Counted from the first letter of the stretch, positions 34,893 to 44,039 are shown. The stretch: 64,000 bases of DNA from Arthrobacter sp. Soil762 (GCF_001428335.1 NZ_LMSG01000019.1:332757-396756); one strand, 5' to 3'. The notes: a model not told the origin generated them from the letters alone. Numbers and translations are program-made.

Positions 34893-36172
34893 ATTCGGCC
34901 CAGCACCCAGTCCCAGCGGATCAGCTCTTGCTCCAGCCTGACATCCGTCCCGAAGGCATCATTGCGGAGGCCTTCGTACAGTGCGGACTCATCAGGTGTC
35001 AGCCTGCTAAGCGAAGCCTTCGACGGCGATGGCTCGGTAACCCATGCATCGCGGTGGGCCAACAGCGTGGCCTCGTCCATCAGCACGCTCACCACATGCG
35101 GGTGGACCGCGCGCAGCTGGTCCAGGATCCGGAACCCGTGGGTGTCCAGATCGCCCCAGTACAGGACCTCGCGGTCGCGCAGCCACCCTGCATCCCGCAG
35201 CGACGAGAAACCATAACCGCCGCCATAAATAGCCAGCGTGTCCGGGCGGTCGGGGAGGGCCAGGAAGTTGACCAGGTTCTCCGTGATCAGCACTGTGGTG
35301 ACCGGTAGGCTCAGCGTGCTGAAGGCTTCAGCGGTCACGGTCAGATCGCGGGCCTGGCCCAACAACGGCACGGCAGGATCCAGCAGGCGGAACCTGACCA
35401 GCTCCGGCGGATGCAGGAATCCGTGTCCCGCGGCGAAGCGTGCCGCGGGCGTACGGGCCGGCATCAGCCCCAGCAGTGAGCCGGGCTCTGCGGGCACGTC
35501 TGGGAGAGGCTCTACGGATTCAACAGCGGCGCTCACGGAATGAGCCTGCACCACCATGGCCAGCTCGCTGATCACCGCCCTGTGGTTCTCGATGAACTTG
35601 GTGTGTACACCGGGAAGGCTCAGCTGCCGCACATAGATGCCGGGCTCGGGATTGTCCCGCAGCCATAGGGCCACCCGGGCTGCGGTCAGGGCGTCGGCCC
35701 CGAGTTCCAGCAGCTTGAGCGGCCGCTTCAGCGCCCACCCGCGGAAGGACGGGTGAACCGATGCCAGACTCCCTGCGAGCTCCACGAACCGTGCCGCCTC
35801 CTTGGCCTTGCCCGCAAACGCGATCTCATCCTCCACAGTGGCGAAGACCGCCGCCGCCGGAAGCTGGTTGGCCCCCACCGTGGTGCGCCCCACCTCTGCG
35901 GTTTCCAGGCTGAACGGACCCACAGCGGCGAACAACTCAGCCGCCCACGCACTCGCCGCAGCGTAGTCACTCCGGAGCGTCGCCGCCGTCGGACGTTTCA
36001 ATGGACGACGGCGGGGGTGCAGTCCGTTGGGTTCCAGTACCTCGCGGAGCAACGCACCGCTGCCCCAGGCCTTCAGCGACTGCGCCCGCAGGTCAGCCAG
36101 TGTGGTCCAGCCCTGTGCCCGACCCGCCTGTGCCCGGCCAGGAGCGGAAGCCGAAAGCCCGTCACCCGGCAC
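34883..36172 (-). CDS. jetD: Wadjet protein JetD (Toprim/TopoVI-like nuclease)
   Basis: GTG 36172 overlaps the jetC stop by 11 bases. The 429-residue protein has the DUF3322 N-terminal part and a DUF2220 Toprim domain: VLITENLVN (Glu298) and YWGDLDTHG (Asp341, Asp343), the metal-binding residues. In characterised Wadjet systems JetD cleaves circular plasmid DNA recognised by the JetABC SMC-like motor. Length is normal for the family. The last residues come from a dispersed repeat, but the Toprim core is complete, so activity is plausible. Confidence 0.92.
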   Translation of the reverse strand: MPGDGLSASAPGRAQAGRAQGWTTLADLRAQSLKAWGSGALLREVLEPNGLHPRRRPLKRPTAATLRSDYAAASAWAAELFAAVGPFSLETAEVGRTTVGANQLPAAAVFATVEDEIAFAGKAKEAARFVELAGSLASVHPSFRGWALKRPLKLLELGADALTAARVALWLRDNPEPGIYVRQLSLPGVHTKFIENHRAVISELAMVVQAHSVSAAVESVEPLPDVPAEPGSLLGLMPARTPAARFAAGHGFLHPPELVRFRLLDPAVPLLGQARDLTVTAEAFSTLSLPVTTVLITENLVNFLALPDRPDTLAIYGGGYGFSSLRDAGWLRDREVLYWGDLDTHGFRILDQLRAVHPHVVSVLMDEATLLAHRDAWVTEPSPSKASLSRLTPDESALYEGLRNDAFGTDVRLEQELIRWDWVLGRIGG

Positions 36173-39100
36173 GCCGGGCCCGCTCGTCCCGATACTCCTG
36201 AATGGTCATGTTCCGCAGCTGCGAATCGTCGCCGTTGGTGTTGGCCACGAACCCCACATGGGAGACAAAGGGCTCGATCACATGGATCTTCTGCAGGGGA
36301 GTGACGATCAGCAGCTGCAGCTTCATCCGCTGGAACAGCTCCAGCCCGTACCGGGCCGACTCGTCGGAGCCGCGGCCGAACGCCTCATCAATGACCACGA
36401 ACCGGAAACTGCGGCCACTGCCGGCGTTTTTACCGGCACCCTTGCCGGACGCCAGCCCGAACTGGAACGCCAGGGCGGCGGCGAGAATCGTGTAGGCGAG
36501 CTTCTCCTTCTGCCCGCCGGACTTGCCGCCCGAATCCGTGAAGTGTTCAAATTCCTCGCCGGTTTCGGTCCATTTTTCCGAGGCGGAGAACGTGAACCAG
36601 TTCCGGACGTCCGTGACCTTGGCGGTCCAGCGCTCGTCGAGGGTGGTGTAGCCGTCCCGGCCCCGGAACCGCTCGATCAGGCGCGCCACCTGCAGGTACT
36701 TCTGCTCGGAGTATTGGTCATCGTCGCCGATGGTCCCCTCCGAACAGGCCCGCAGGTCCAGGCCGAACTGCCGCACGTCGAGGTCGGTGCTGTTCTGGTG
36801 CTCCAGCTGGATGTGCCGGCCGGTGTTGTACTCAATCCCGGCCAAGGAGAGGTTGATTTCGCCGATCCGGTTCACGATGTCCTGCCGGCGGCTGTCCAGG
36901 AACGCGTTGAACGCCACCACCTCGTGGATGGTGTTCTGGTTCAGGGATTCCTTGAAGTGGGCCTCAAAGCGCGGAAGATCGTTGCCGACCAGCTGCTCCA
37001 GCAGTTTGCCGAAGTCGACGGCGGACTCCAGGGCGGCATCGATCTCCGTGGTCTCGTTCGGGTACTTGTTCCGGAACTCGGCCATCAGCCGGACAGTCTT
37101 CTCGGCGGCCCGGGCGATCTGCTTGGACAGCGCGTCAATCGAATCGGTCAGCCCGTTCCGGACGGCACTTTCCACGGTGCCGGTGTTCTTGTACGTAAGC
37201 GGCTTACCGGCGAGTTCCGCAGCGGCGAGCCTTGCGACGGCGGCCAGCACGCCGACGTCGTCCGTCAACGGGGTCTCGTGCAGGACCTCGCGGCAGTCCT
37301 CGATCGCCTCCACGATGTCCTTGGCGGCGCCCTCGTTGGAGCCGATCCGCCGCTGGACATCATCGGCCCGAACCTGCAGGCGATCCAGCTTTCCGGTGAG
37401 CTCGGCTTCCTTCGCGGTCAGCTCCCGAAGCACATCGCTGGTGGACTCCAGCCGGGCCTTCTCCGCCTTGAGCTCCTCGATGCGGCGTGCGGTGAGCTGC
37501 CAGCTGAGCTCGGCGAAGTCCGATACCGCACCGATGATGCCCAACTGCTGGTTCTGCCGGCCGATGGCGCCCAGCGAATCGTTTACCCGGGTCAGCTGGC
37601 CGGCCACCACGCTGAGCTGGCCCTGCACCTCGTCCTGCTCGGCACGGAAACGGCTGATCTTGTCCAGGTTGTCCCAGCCCAGGACGTAGTTCCGGCGGTC
37701 CGAGAGCTCCTGCCGGTCATCCTTCTCGTGCCGCCCGCGGCCGCCCTTGAGCTGGCCGTTCGCGGTGAGCGCCTTGGAACGGCGGCGGAAGTCCTCCAGC
37801 GTGTCGCAGCAGAAATAGTCGAAGCGGCTGCTGAGCTCATCGAGCAGGAAATTGCGGAACGGCGTCCCCTGTTTGATAGCGATCTTCGTCGCCAGCGTGC
37901 CCGCCTCGGCCGGCTTCGGCGTGTACGATTCGCCGATCTTGAGGTACACCAGCCGGCCGCGCAGGTTGTTGCCGTCCACCCAGCCGCTCACCGCCGCGTA
38001 GTGCTCCGACGGCACCAGCAGGGACAGTGCAAAGCCGCGCAGCGTGCGTTCGGCGGCGCCTTCCCAAGCCGCTTCACCGTCGCGGACGCGCAGCAGCTCA
38101 CCGGCGTACGGCAGCTCGGATTCCTGGATGCCGGTCCCATCGCACAGCCGACGGCGGAGCTCCACCTGGGGGCGCGGCAGCAGGTTGGGACGCGCCTGCA
38201 GGCTGGTCAGCTCCGCGGCGATGTCGCTGGCGCGGCCGGTGAGTACCGTGCGTGTCATGGTCAGTTCGGTGCGGGTGTCCTGCACTTCGTTGGCTGCGGC
38301 GGCGAGGTCCTTTTCGACGTCGGCGAGCCGGGCCCGGTTGGCGTCGAACTGGACGCGGTCCGCCGGTGCCTGAAGACCGAGCTCTGCCGCGGCTTCGGCG
38401 TATTTTTCGAAGCGAACCCGCTGCGACCGGGACTCCTCGCCCAACCGCGCGGCCTCCGCCTCGATGGCGGCCAGCCGGCCGCCGCCGTTGCCGCGGATAT
38501 CTTCCTTCACGGCGGCCAGGTCCAGGCGGAGCTGAGTGATTTCGGTGGCCAGTTTGCCGCTGTCCTCCTGCAGCCGGAGGCCGGTGTTCTGTAGTTCCGT
38601 CTGGTGTTCGATGCTCAGCTGCAGTTTCCGGTCCGTGAACCAGGGATGCAGCTGGTCCCGCTGTTGGCGGGCGAATTCGTCGTCCCGGCTCAGGGCGGTG
38701 TGCTGGGCGGCGCCCTCGGTGATGGGGGTGAGCAGGGCGATCTGGTCCTTGGCGCGCAGGACGGCGTCGTGGGCCTTCTTGAGATCGTCGAAGTGGTGGA
38801 TGAGGTTGCCGATCCGGGCCTCGACGTCGTCTTCCTCAAGCATGTTGGTGCGCACGAAGTTGGTGATGTTCTCCACCTGCTTCATGGACACCGTGCGGTG
38901 GAACAGCTCCATGGCCTGGTTTCCGCTGATGCCGAACTGCCGCTTGAACGCCGCCGCATACGGGTCGAACGTTTCATGGAGGGACGCACCCGCGGCCCGG
39001 AGCTGCTTCTTCAGCTTCGCGGGGTCCTGGCCGAAGTTGGCGAAGTCCCCGGCGATGGACTGCTCGCCCTCCACCAGCGAGTAGAAGCGGTTGGGCTGGC

Positions 39101-39587
39101 CGGCCTCCTGGGTGGCCCAGAGGGTGATGGCCAGGGTGATGGATTTGCCCAGGACGGCGTTGTGGAAGACGCCCAGGACCACGGTGAGTTTGCCGGTCCC
39201 GCGCAGCGCAACGGGCTTGGAGTACTCGCCGCCGGCGCTGCGCGTGCTCTTGTGGAAACCCCGCACATACGACATCAGCGTGCGTTCCTTCTTCTGCGCA
39301 CCCGCGGCCTTGTTGTACTCGATCCTGTTGGCCGGCAGCAGCAACGTGGTGATGGCATCCACCACGGTGGACTTCCCGGAGCCGATGTCGCCGGTCAGCA
39401 GGCTGTTCGAACCGTCCAACCGGAACGTCCGTACCTCCTGGTGGAACGTGCCCCAGTTGAGCAGCTCCAGACGGTGCAGCCGGAAGCCCGGGGGAGTGCC
39501 GGCGTCGTCCGCTTTTTCATCCAGGCTGAACAGCATCTCCTGCTCGTCTGTCACGCCTTTAACTGCGGTGGCCGTCTCAGTGGTCAT
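36162..39587 (-). CDS. jetC: Wadjet protein JetC (MukB-like SMC ATPase)
   Basis: The 1,141-residue protein has the SMC layout: Walker A GDIGSGKST (66-74), two long coiled-coil arms with a central hinge-like part, then the signature FTDSGGKSGGQKEKLAYTIL (about 1015-1034) and Walker B RFVVIDEAFGRGSDE (about 1062-1076). In Wadjet, JetC dimers extrude DNA loops to sense small circular plasmids. The ATG overlaps the jetB stop (ATGA) and its end overlaps jetD. All catalytic motifs are intact. Confidence 0.95.
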   Translation of the reverse strand: MTTETATAVKGVTDEQEMLFSLDEKADDAGTPPGFRLHRLELLNWGTFHQEVRTFRLDGSNSLLTGDIGSGKSTVVDAITTLLLPANRIEYNKAAGAQKKERTLMSYVRGFHKSTRSAGGEYSKPVALRGTGKLTVVLGVFHNAVLGKSITLAITLWATQEAGQPNRFYSLVEGEQSIAGDFANFGQDPAKLKKQLRAAGASLHETFDPYAAAFKRQFGISGNQAMELFHRTVSMKQVENITNFVRTNMLEEDDVEARIGNLIHHFDDLKKAHDAVLRAKDQIALLTPITEGAAQHTALSRDDEFARQQRDQLHPWFTDRKLQLSIEHQTELQNTGLRLQEDSGKLATEITQLRLDLAAVKEDIRGNGGGRLAAIEAEAARLGEESRSQRVRFEKYAEAAAELGLQAPADRVQFDANRARLADVEKDLAAAANEVQDTRTELTMTRTVLTGRASDIAAELTSLQARPNLLPRPQVELRRRLCDGTGIQESELPYAGELLRVRDGEAAWEGAAERTLRGFALSLLVPSEHYAAVSGWVDGNNLRGRLVYLKIGESYTPKPAEAGTLATKIAIKQGTPFRNFLLDELSSRFDYFCCDTLEDFRRRSKALTANGQLKGGRGRHEKDDRQELSDRRNYVLGWDNLDKISRFRAEQDEVQGQLSVVAGQLTRVNDSLGAIGRQNQQLGIIGAVSDFAELSWQLTARRIEELKAEKARLESTSDVLRELTAKEAELTGKLDRLQVRADDVQRRIGSNEGAAKDIVEAIEDCREVLHETPLTDDVGVLAAVARLAAAELAGKPLTYKNTGTVESAVRNGLTDSIDALSKQIARAAEKTVRLMAEFRNKYPNETTEIDAALESAVDFGKLLEQLVGNDLPRFEAHFKESLNQNTIHEVVAFNAFLDSRRQDIVNRIGEINLSLAGIEYNTGRHIQLEHQNSTDLDVRQFGLDLRACSEGTIGDDDQYSEQKYLQVARLIERFRGRDGYTTLDERWTAKVTDVRNWFTFSASEKWTETGEEFEHFTDSGGKSGGQKEKLAYTILAAALAFQFGLASGKGAGKNAGSGRSFRFVVIDEAFGRGSDESARYGLELFQRMKLQLLIVTPLQKIHVIEPFVSHVGFVANTNGDDSQLRNMTIQEYRDERARRAG

Positions 39588-40207
39588 ATGCGGTCCTCTT
39601 CCTTACTGCCGGTGACGGCTCCGCTGAGCGAGGCGCGGTAGTCAGCGAGCCGTGCGTCGAATTCCTCCAGCCACTGGGCATCCACGTAGGCCTTCAGGAT
39701 CCGTGCTACTTCGTACGTGCCTGCCTGGCCGCGCAGTTTCCGCAGGAAGCCCAGCTCCACCACCTTCTTGATGTTGGTGCCGAGCTGGTCCAGGATCCGC
39801 GCCTCGTTGCTGGATTCGGGCAGGAAGACGGCCACCATGTCCGCGATGTCCTGCTCGGTCATGATGAGGCGCAGTTCGCTGCTGTTGGTGTCGAATTCGA
39901 GCATCCGGCCGCGGAGCAGTGCCAGGAGGAGGCTGACGTTGAAGGTGAGCGGGCGGCGGGGGATCAGCCGCGGCAATGTGCCGTCCGGGTCCTCGCGGGA
40001 TTTCAGGAACGCGTAGCCCTCGGACTCGTCCAGGATCAGGTCAAGGCCCAGGACGGCCACGTAGTCGCGGGCATGGGAGGACAGGCCCAGCAGCGACTGC
40101 CAGATCTTCTCGTCCGTCTCGGCGTAGACCACGCCTTTGAAGAGCTTGGTGACGACGCCGGGAAGTTCCTCCGGCGTGTGTGTTTCAGCTGCGTCGGTGG
40201 TGGTCAT
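39584..40207 (-). CDS. jetB: Wadjet protein JetB (DUF4194, MukE-like)
   Basis: The 207-residue protein matches DUF4194: ETDEKIWQSLLGLSSHARDYVAVLGLDL near the N terminus, RLIPRRPLTFNVSLLLALLR in the middle, and a winged-helix C-terminal half (ILDQLGTNIKKVVELGFLRKL). JetB acts like MukE, bridging the kleisin JetA and the ATPase JetC. Both ends overlap neighbours by ATGA, consistent with stoichiometric coupled translation. Confidence 0.92.
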   Translation of the reverse strand: MTTTDAAETHTPEELPGVVTKLFKGVVYAETDEKIWQSLLGLSSHARDYVAVLGLDLILDESEGYAFLKSREDPDGTLPRLIPRRPLTFNVSLLLALLRGRMLEFDTNSSELRLIMTEQDIADMVAVFLPESSNEARILDQLGTNIKKVVELGFLRKLRGQAGTYEVARILKAYVDAQWLEEFDARLADYRASLSGAVTGSKEEDRI

Positions 40208-41646
40208 GCCGGCCTCACGAAGATGATCTGTTCAACGGTGGCTTCCCGGATGTTGCCGTCCGGGAGCTGCCAGGACAATTGCTGTGACTCGTCCGGGTTG
40301 ATGGAGGCCCAGTCCGATTCGGTGGCGAGCTGGTAGTAGGCCACGATTTCGGCCAGCCCCTGGGAGAGCGGATGCGCGGCCGCTACTTCGCCGAGGGTGG
40401 CCTGCCCGGCGCCGGCAAGGACGTCGTCGATATTGGACTTCAGGCGCTCCGTGTCCACGTGGAACTGGCTGAAGAGGGCGCCGGCATCCACTTCTGCATC
40501 GTTTGCCGCCACCACGACGTCGTCCACCATGATCCGCCGGCTCGGCTCATACAGCGGCCGCTCGAAGGGGAGCGCGACCTCGACGGACTGAGCGGCGATC
40601 TCCATAAAGACGCCCGACGGCGGCACCTCCCGGGTGCCCAGCGCGCCGGATTCGATGCTCCGGACGAGCTGCATGATGCGCTTGTTCTCCAGGAACACCT
40701 TGTCGTCCAGGAGCCGGCGCATCTGCTGCGAGAGCTGCCGGACAGTGGCCTGGGTCTGCTCGACGGCGGGCAGCCAGTCCTGGTGCAGGTTGGTCACGGC
40801 GTGCAGGTTGTCGAGTTTGGCGAGGGCGTCGATCTGGGTGGCCCGCTGCAGCAGGTCCCGCAGTTCGGTGCGCAGCTGCGGGGACATCAGGTAGTCCCAG
40901 AAGCCCTGGAATGTGCGGCCCTGGAGGGAGCCGCTGATGTCCTGCTGGTTGGCGAAGATCGAGGCAAGCAGCTCGCCCTGGGTGCCGTCCCACGTGGCGA
41001 TCTGCTCACGGACCTGCCGGTCCAGCTTCCGGAAATTCTGCTCCACCTCACGGAAATCGGAGAGCAGGTCCTTGGCCAGGGTGGTCAGCTGCTGGAAGTG
41101 GTCCAGGGCTTCCGGCGCAGTCATCACGCGGATGTTGCCGTCCTTGATCCGCTGCATCTCGGCGTCGATCCCGTCCCGCTGGCGCTGGAGCTCGGCGAGC
41201 CTGACCTCCGGATCGGTTTCGGACTGCTGGACCAGGGCTTTAAGCACGGCGAAGATGCTGGTCAGCCTGGATTGGGTGGCCACGAAGTCCCGCCCGCTCA
41301 GGCTCTCCACCCAGCGGACCACGTCCTCGGCGGCGGCCGTGAGATCGTAACGCGGCTCATCCTGGCCCGGGACGTAGTATTTCCGCAGCCAGGCCCGTTC
41401 CGGGGCCGCCCACTCGTCCAGGTACTCACCGGCCGGGCGGGGGTACTTGTCCTCGCCGAAGACTTCACGGAGGCCGAACAGGACATCATCGAGGTGGTCA
41501 ATGAGCTCCTGCCGGCCGATGTCCCGTTGGTTAGGCCCGGTGAAGGCCTTGATGAAGAAGCTGACGGCCAGCGGGGCGTTCTGGGCGCGGAGCAGGGACC
41601 ACCCCGCGTGGTTCTCACGCAGTGCGTTGATGGCGTAGAAATCCAT
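40204..41646 (-). CDS. jetA: Wadjet protein JetA (DUF3375, MukF-like kleisin)
   Basis: The 480-residue protein matches DUF3375: INALRENHAGWSLLRAQNAPL at the N terminus, then FIKAFTGPNQRDIGRQELIDHLDD and a long helical middle region. JetA is the kleisin that joins JetC heads with JetB. It is the first gene of the four-gene operon in the order jetA-jetB-jetC-jetD, all overlapping. A toxin-antitoxin pair ends 50 bases upstream on the same strand, so transcription may be shared. Confidence 0.92.
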   Translation of the reverse strand: MDFYAINALRENHAGWSLLRAQNAPLAVSFFIKAFTGPNQRDIGRQELIDHLDDVLFGLREVFGEDKYPRPAGEYLDEWAAPERAWLRKYYVPGQDEPRYDLTAAAEDVVRWVESLSGRDFVATQSRLTSIFAVLKALVQQSETDPEVRLAELQRQRDGIDAEMQRIKDGNIRVMTAPEALDHFQQLTTLAKDLLSDFREVEQNFRKLDRQVREQIATWDGTQGELLASIFANQQDISGSLQGRTFQGFWDYLMSPQLRTELRDLLQRATQIDALAKLDNLHAVTNLHQDWLPAVEQTQATVRQLSQQMRRLLDDKVFLENKRIMQLVRSIESGALGTREVPPSGVFMEIAAQSVEVALPFERPLYEPSRRIMVDDVVVAANDAEVDAGALFSQFHVDTERLKSNIDDVLAGAGQATLGEVAAAHPLSQGLAEIVAYYQLATESDWASINPDESQQLSWQLPDGNIREATVEQIIFVRPA

Positions 41647-41696
41647 GGTGTCCTCATGCAGGAGTTCATGCGGCTTATTTTGAGTGTGTTCTGAGC

Positions 41697-42044
41697 CTAG
41701 ACGAGCTTTTTGTGGTGTTCCAGCAATAGGTGCACGGCGTCGCGAACCAGCTCGGACTGAGGCTTACCAAGTTCCGCCACCAGTTCCATAAAGGCGCGGT
41801 ATTCGACGTCGCGGATCCGTCCACGTACGGTGGCGGATTCGCCCGGCGCTGAGGCCCCGACGCGGGGCCGACCGCGGCGTATGGCATGACTGATGGCAGC
41901 ATCGCTGCCGTACTCTCGCAACAGGAACTCGCGCCCGGATGCAGCGGCGTCGCTACCAACGTGTACAGCAGCAGCCTCCAGCGGCGAGTCGCCGGTCAGT
42001 CGATCGGCCAGTGCGTCGTAGTCCGGTTCTCTCTGATTAGTCAT
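41697..42044 (-). CDS. Ribbon-helix-helix antitoxin-like protein
   Basis: The 115-residue protein has a variable N-terminal half (DYDALADRLT; GREFLLREYG) and a C-terminal ribbon-helix-helix DNA-binding domain (TVRGRIRDVEYRAFMELVAELGKPQSELVRDAVHLLL). The pattern is common in actinobacterial type II antitoxins. Its ATG overlaps the PIN gene stop (ATGA). It would neutralise the PIN toxin and repress the shared promoter. Here the toxin gene comes first, the reverse of the usual order. Confidence 0.8.
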   Translation of the reverse strand: MTNQREPDYDALADRLTGDSPLEAAAVHVGSDAAASGREFLLREYGSDAAISHAIRRGRPRVGASAPGESATVRGRIRDVEYRAFMELVAELGKPQSELVRDAVHLLLEHHKKLV

Positions 42045-42637
42045 GGCTGGGACTCCTCCCGGAATCGCTTGAATTTTGGACCGAGTGTCATTGCATGAAA
42101 CACGACGGCTTCCTTGCCTGTGCCAGGAAAATCGTTCACGAGGATTTCTGGTTCCCGATCGGTCTGCTCATGGGCTGGGCCAACAAACAGCATAATCCGG
42201 CCGTCGAGCGCCTCGCCCTTCAATTCGGCCTGAAATGTGGCAGATGGGCCCTTGAGCGGATTATCTGGACAAAAACTCCAGGGCGACAGGACGTTGATGC
42301 CCGCATCGACGGCGGCAGCCAGGAGCTCGGCGTCATACGCCACCATTAAGTCGGACTGCAGCCGGATGGCTGCGGCAAGATGTATGGCGTCGGGGCTTCG
42401 GAGCTTGCCGGGCAGGGCCGCCGCGTACATAAGGTCCGAGCGGGCAAGATCGACCAGGTTAATGGCTCCCAGGACCGTATTGACGGTCTCGCCGGGAAAT
42501 CCGCGGCGATGGGCCGCACAATGAAGTTCCGTATAGAGCAGCATCGAAGCCACCAGCCGGTGGCCCTGGGTGGCCGTGGTTGAGAGGTAATGGGCGGCCG
42601 CGGATGATTCTGGTCGCCATGGTTGCCTCCGTAGCAA
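42041..42637 (-). CDS. PIN-domain toxin (VapC-like) with extra C-terminal domain
   Basis: The frame encodes a PIN domain: ESSAAAHYLST (first acid Glu), MLLYTELHCAAH (conserved Glu), RSPDAIHLAAAIRL (conserved Asp) and LMVAYDAELLAAA (last Asp). VapC-type PIN proteins cut tRNA or rRNA. A further ~60 residues (ILVNDFPGTGKEAVVFHAM) extend beyond a normal VapC. The start is unclear. The ATG with a good CGGAGG site (42620) is out of frame with the PIN domain, so a frameshift at the very N terminus may have inactivated it. TTG 42637 is the nearest in-frame start. Confidence 0.65.
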   Translation of the reverse strand: MLRRQPWRPESSAAAHYLSTTATQGHRLVASMLLYTELHCAAHRRGFPGETVNTVLGAINLVDLARSDLMYAAALPGKLRSPDAIHLAAAIRLQSDLMVAYDAELLAAAVDAGINVLSPWSFCPDNPLKGPSATFQAELKGEALDGRIMLFVGPAHEQTDREPEILVNDFPGTGKEAVVFHAMTLGPKFKRFREESQP

Positions 42638-42668
42638 GCGGAGCAATCTGTGCGCCCGAGCGAAAGGA

Positions 42669-43439
42669 TCAGTCAGGGATGGCTGCTTCTGCCTGCTCCC
42701 AGTGCCGCCGGAGCAATTCAGCCAGCCGCTCGGGCTCGATCCGGTGTGGCGGATCGAAATGGTGGCGCTTGGGGAACACTTCCAGGTGGAAGTCCGGGAA
42801 GAAGACCCTGGACAGCCGGCTGGCGATATCGCCGTAGTCATGGGGATTGCTCAGGCCGCCCAAGACGAAGCAGACGGGCTGGCGAAAGGCGGCCAGACGC
42901 GCCCTCTCCAGGTCATGGTTTTTGAAGGTCCGCAGGAACGCCCTGATACCTGCCGGCCGGTTGGCCATCCACGGCGGCGCGGGATCCGGCGGCGGCGGAA
43001 GGACGACGTCGGGCTTAACTCCCAGCCTCATGAAGGCGGACATGAACTGTTCCGGCGGGAGTGTATCCAGCTGCTCGTACTTCTTCCGGAGCTCCGTGTA
43101 CGCAGGGCTCCAGTCCCAGTTCCCGGCCCAGGCAGGTTCCAGCAGCGCCAGGCTCAGCAGCCTGCCAGGGTGTTTGGCAGCGAACGCCAGGGCCGCCGCG
43201 CCGCCACCTGAATAGCCCGCCAGGTGGAACGTTTCCCATCCCCGGGAATCGGCATCGCGCAGCACGCCGTCGATCTCTGTGTCCAGGCTCCAGTCTTCCG
43301 GCGGCCCATCGTCCGCGTAGAGCTCGAGATCCTTGGCGATTGCCTGGACATCCGGCCCGAGGGCTGCGATGAGTCCGCCGAAGGCGGCCTGGGCGGGGAG
43401 TACAGCGCCCGGTAGAAGAATGGCCCGAATTGGTCCCAT
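42669..43439 (-). CDS. Alpha/beta hydrolase
   Basis: Start chosen at ATG 43439 (MGPIRAILLPGAVLPAQAAF); upstream codons come from a dispersed repeat. The 256-residue protein has the nucleophile elbow AGYSGGGAAALAF (Ser near 97), late Asp and His residues (RHHFDPPHR) and the general fold of small esterases/lipases. It has no signal peptide. The substrate is unknown. A broken relative lies at 28947-29357. Confidence 0.82.
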   Translation of the reverse strand: MGPIRAILLPGAVLPAQAAFGGLIAALGPDVQAIAKDLELYADDGPPEDWSLDTEIDGVLRDADSRGWETFHLAGYSGGGAAALAFAAKHPGRLLSLALLEPAWAGNWDWSPAYTELRKKYEQLDTLPPEQFMSAFMRLGVKPDVVLPPPPDPAPPWMANRPAGIRAFLRTFKNHDLERARLAAFRQPVCFVLGGLSNPHDYGDIASRLSRVFFPDFHLEVFPKRHHFDPPHRIEPERLAELLRRHWEQAEAAIPD

Positions 43440-43457
43440 GGGAGAACGGTACGCCGG

Positions 43458-43481
43458 GGTTTCGGCAGGCTCAACCACCGG
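43458..43481. repeat. Dispersed ~24-bp repeat, copy upstream of the hydrolase
   Basis: GGTTTCGGCAGGCTCAACCACCGG, close to the consensus of the dispersed element. It lies just upstream of the hydrolase start rather than at a gene end. Confidence 0.75.
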
Positions 43482-43496
43482 ATCGTGGAGGCGCAA

Positions 43497-43698
43497 CCAC
43501 CCGTCTCGTTGGCTGGTGGTAAATGGTTCGGAAAATCTCCTGTAGTGTTGATCCTGTTGTTGTGTTTATGCGGTTGGTAGTTCAGGCAGTACGCGCGGTC
43601 GAAAGTCCGCGTCTTTCTGAAGTAGCGGTTTTGAACACCCCACACCGGAGGACCCGAAAGTCGGGACTTTTCCTCCACCTTCACGAAGGACAAAAATA
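43497..43698 (+). promoter_or_regulatory. Promoter and long leader of the cold-shock gene
   Basis: About 200 bases without a gene precede the cold-shock ATG. They hold two possible hairpins (GAAAG...CTTTC near 43598-43618; CCCGAAAGTCGGGA near 43653-43666) and a ribosome-binding site ACGAAGGAC. Long structured leaders are usual for csp genes and confer temperature control. The transcription start is not determined. Confidence 0.4.
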
Positions 43699-43902
43699 AT
43701 GGCTACTGGTACCGTCAAATGGTTTAACGCTGAAAAGGGCTTCGGCTTCATTTCCCCCGATGACTCCTCACAGGACGTTTTCGCTCACTACTCCGCGATC
43801 GCCTCTTCCGGCTTCCGCTCACTCGAAGAGAACCAGAAGGTTTCCTTCGAAACCGAGCAGGGCCCCAAGGGTCCCCAGGCCGTCAACATCCAGGCACTCT
43901 AA
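43699..43902 (+). CDS. cspA: Cold-shock protein CspA family
   Basis: The 67-residue protein is a complete cold-shock domain with RNP1 KGFGFISPD and RNP2 DVFAHYSAI, binding single-stranded RNA and DNA as an RNA chaperone. Length and sequence are typical of actinobacterial CspA. ATG follows GAAGGAC. It is monocistronic with its own strong terminator. Confidence 0.97.
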   Translation: MATGTVKWFNAEKGFGFISPDDSSQDVFAHYSAIASSGFRSLEENQKVSFETEQGPKGPQAVNIQAL

Positions 43903-43942
43903 TTCTTTAGAGATTCTGGGGCCTTAGGGTTTCATTTTCTAA

Positions 43943-43974
43943 GCAGGGCCGGTCATTAGACCGGCCCTGCTTTT
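43943..43974 (+). terminator. Rho-independent terminator of the cold-shock gene
   Basis: GCAGGGCCGGTC pairs with GACCGGCCCTGC (12 bp, ATTA loop), followed by TTTT. It lies 40 bases after the cspA stop. Confidence 0.92.
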
Positions 43975-44039
43975 GTTAACCCGGATGTGCTTCAAAGCGC
44001 CCGACTGGCAACTTGCGAGAAACCCCTTCAAGATAGTCA

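Noticed and set aside
36027..38594. An 855-codon open frame on the plus strand opposite jetC
   Set aside because: It is a by-product of high-GC codon usage in jetC; it has low complexity, no domain and no ribosome-binding site, while jetC has complete SMC motifs.
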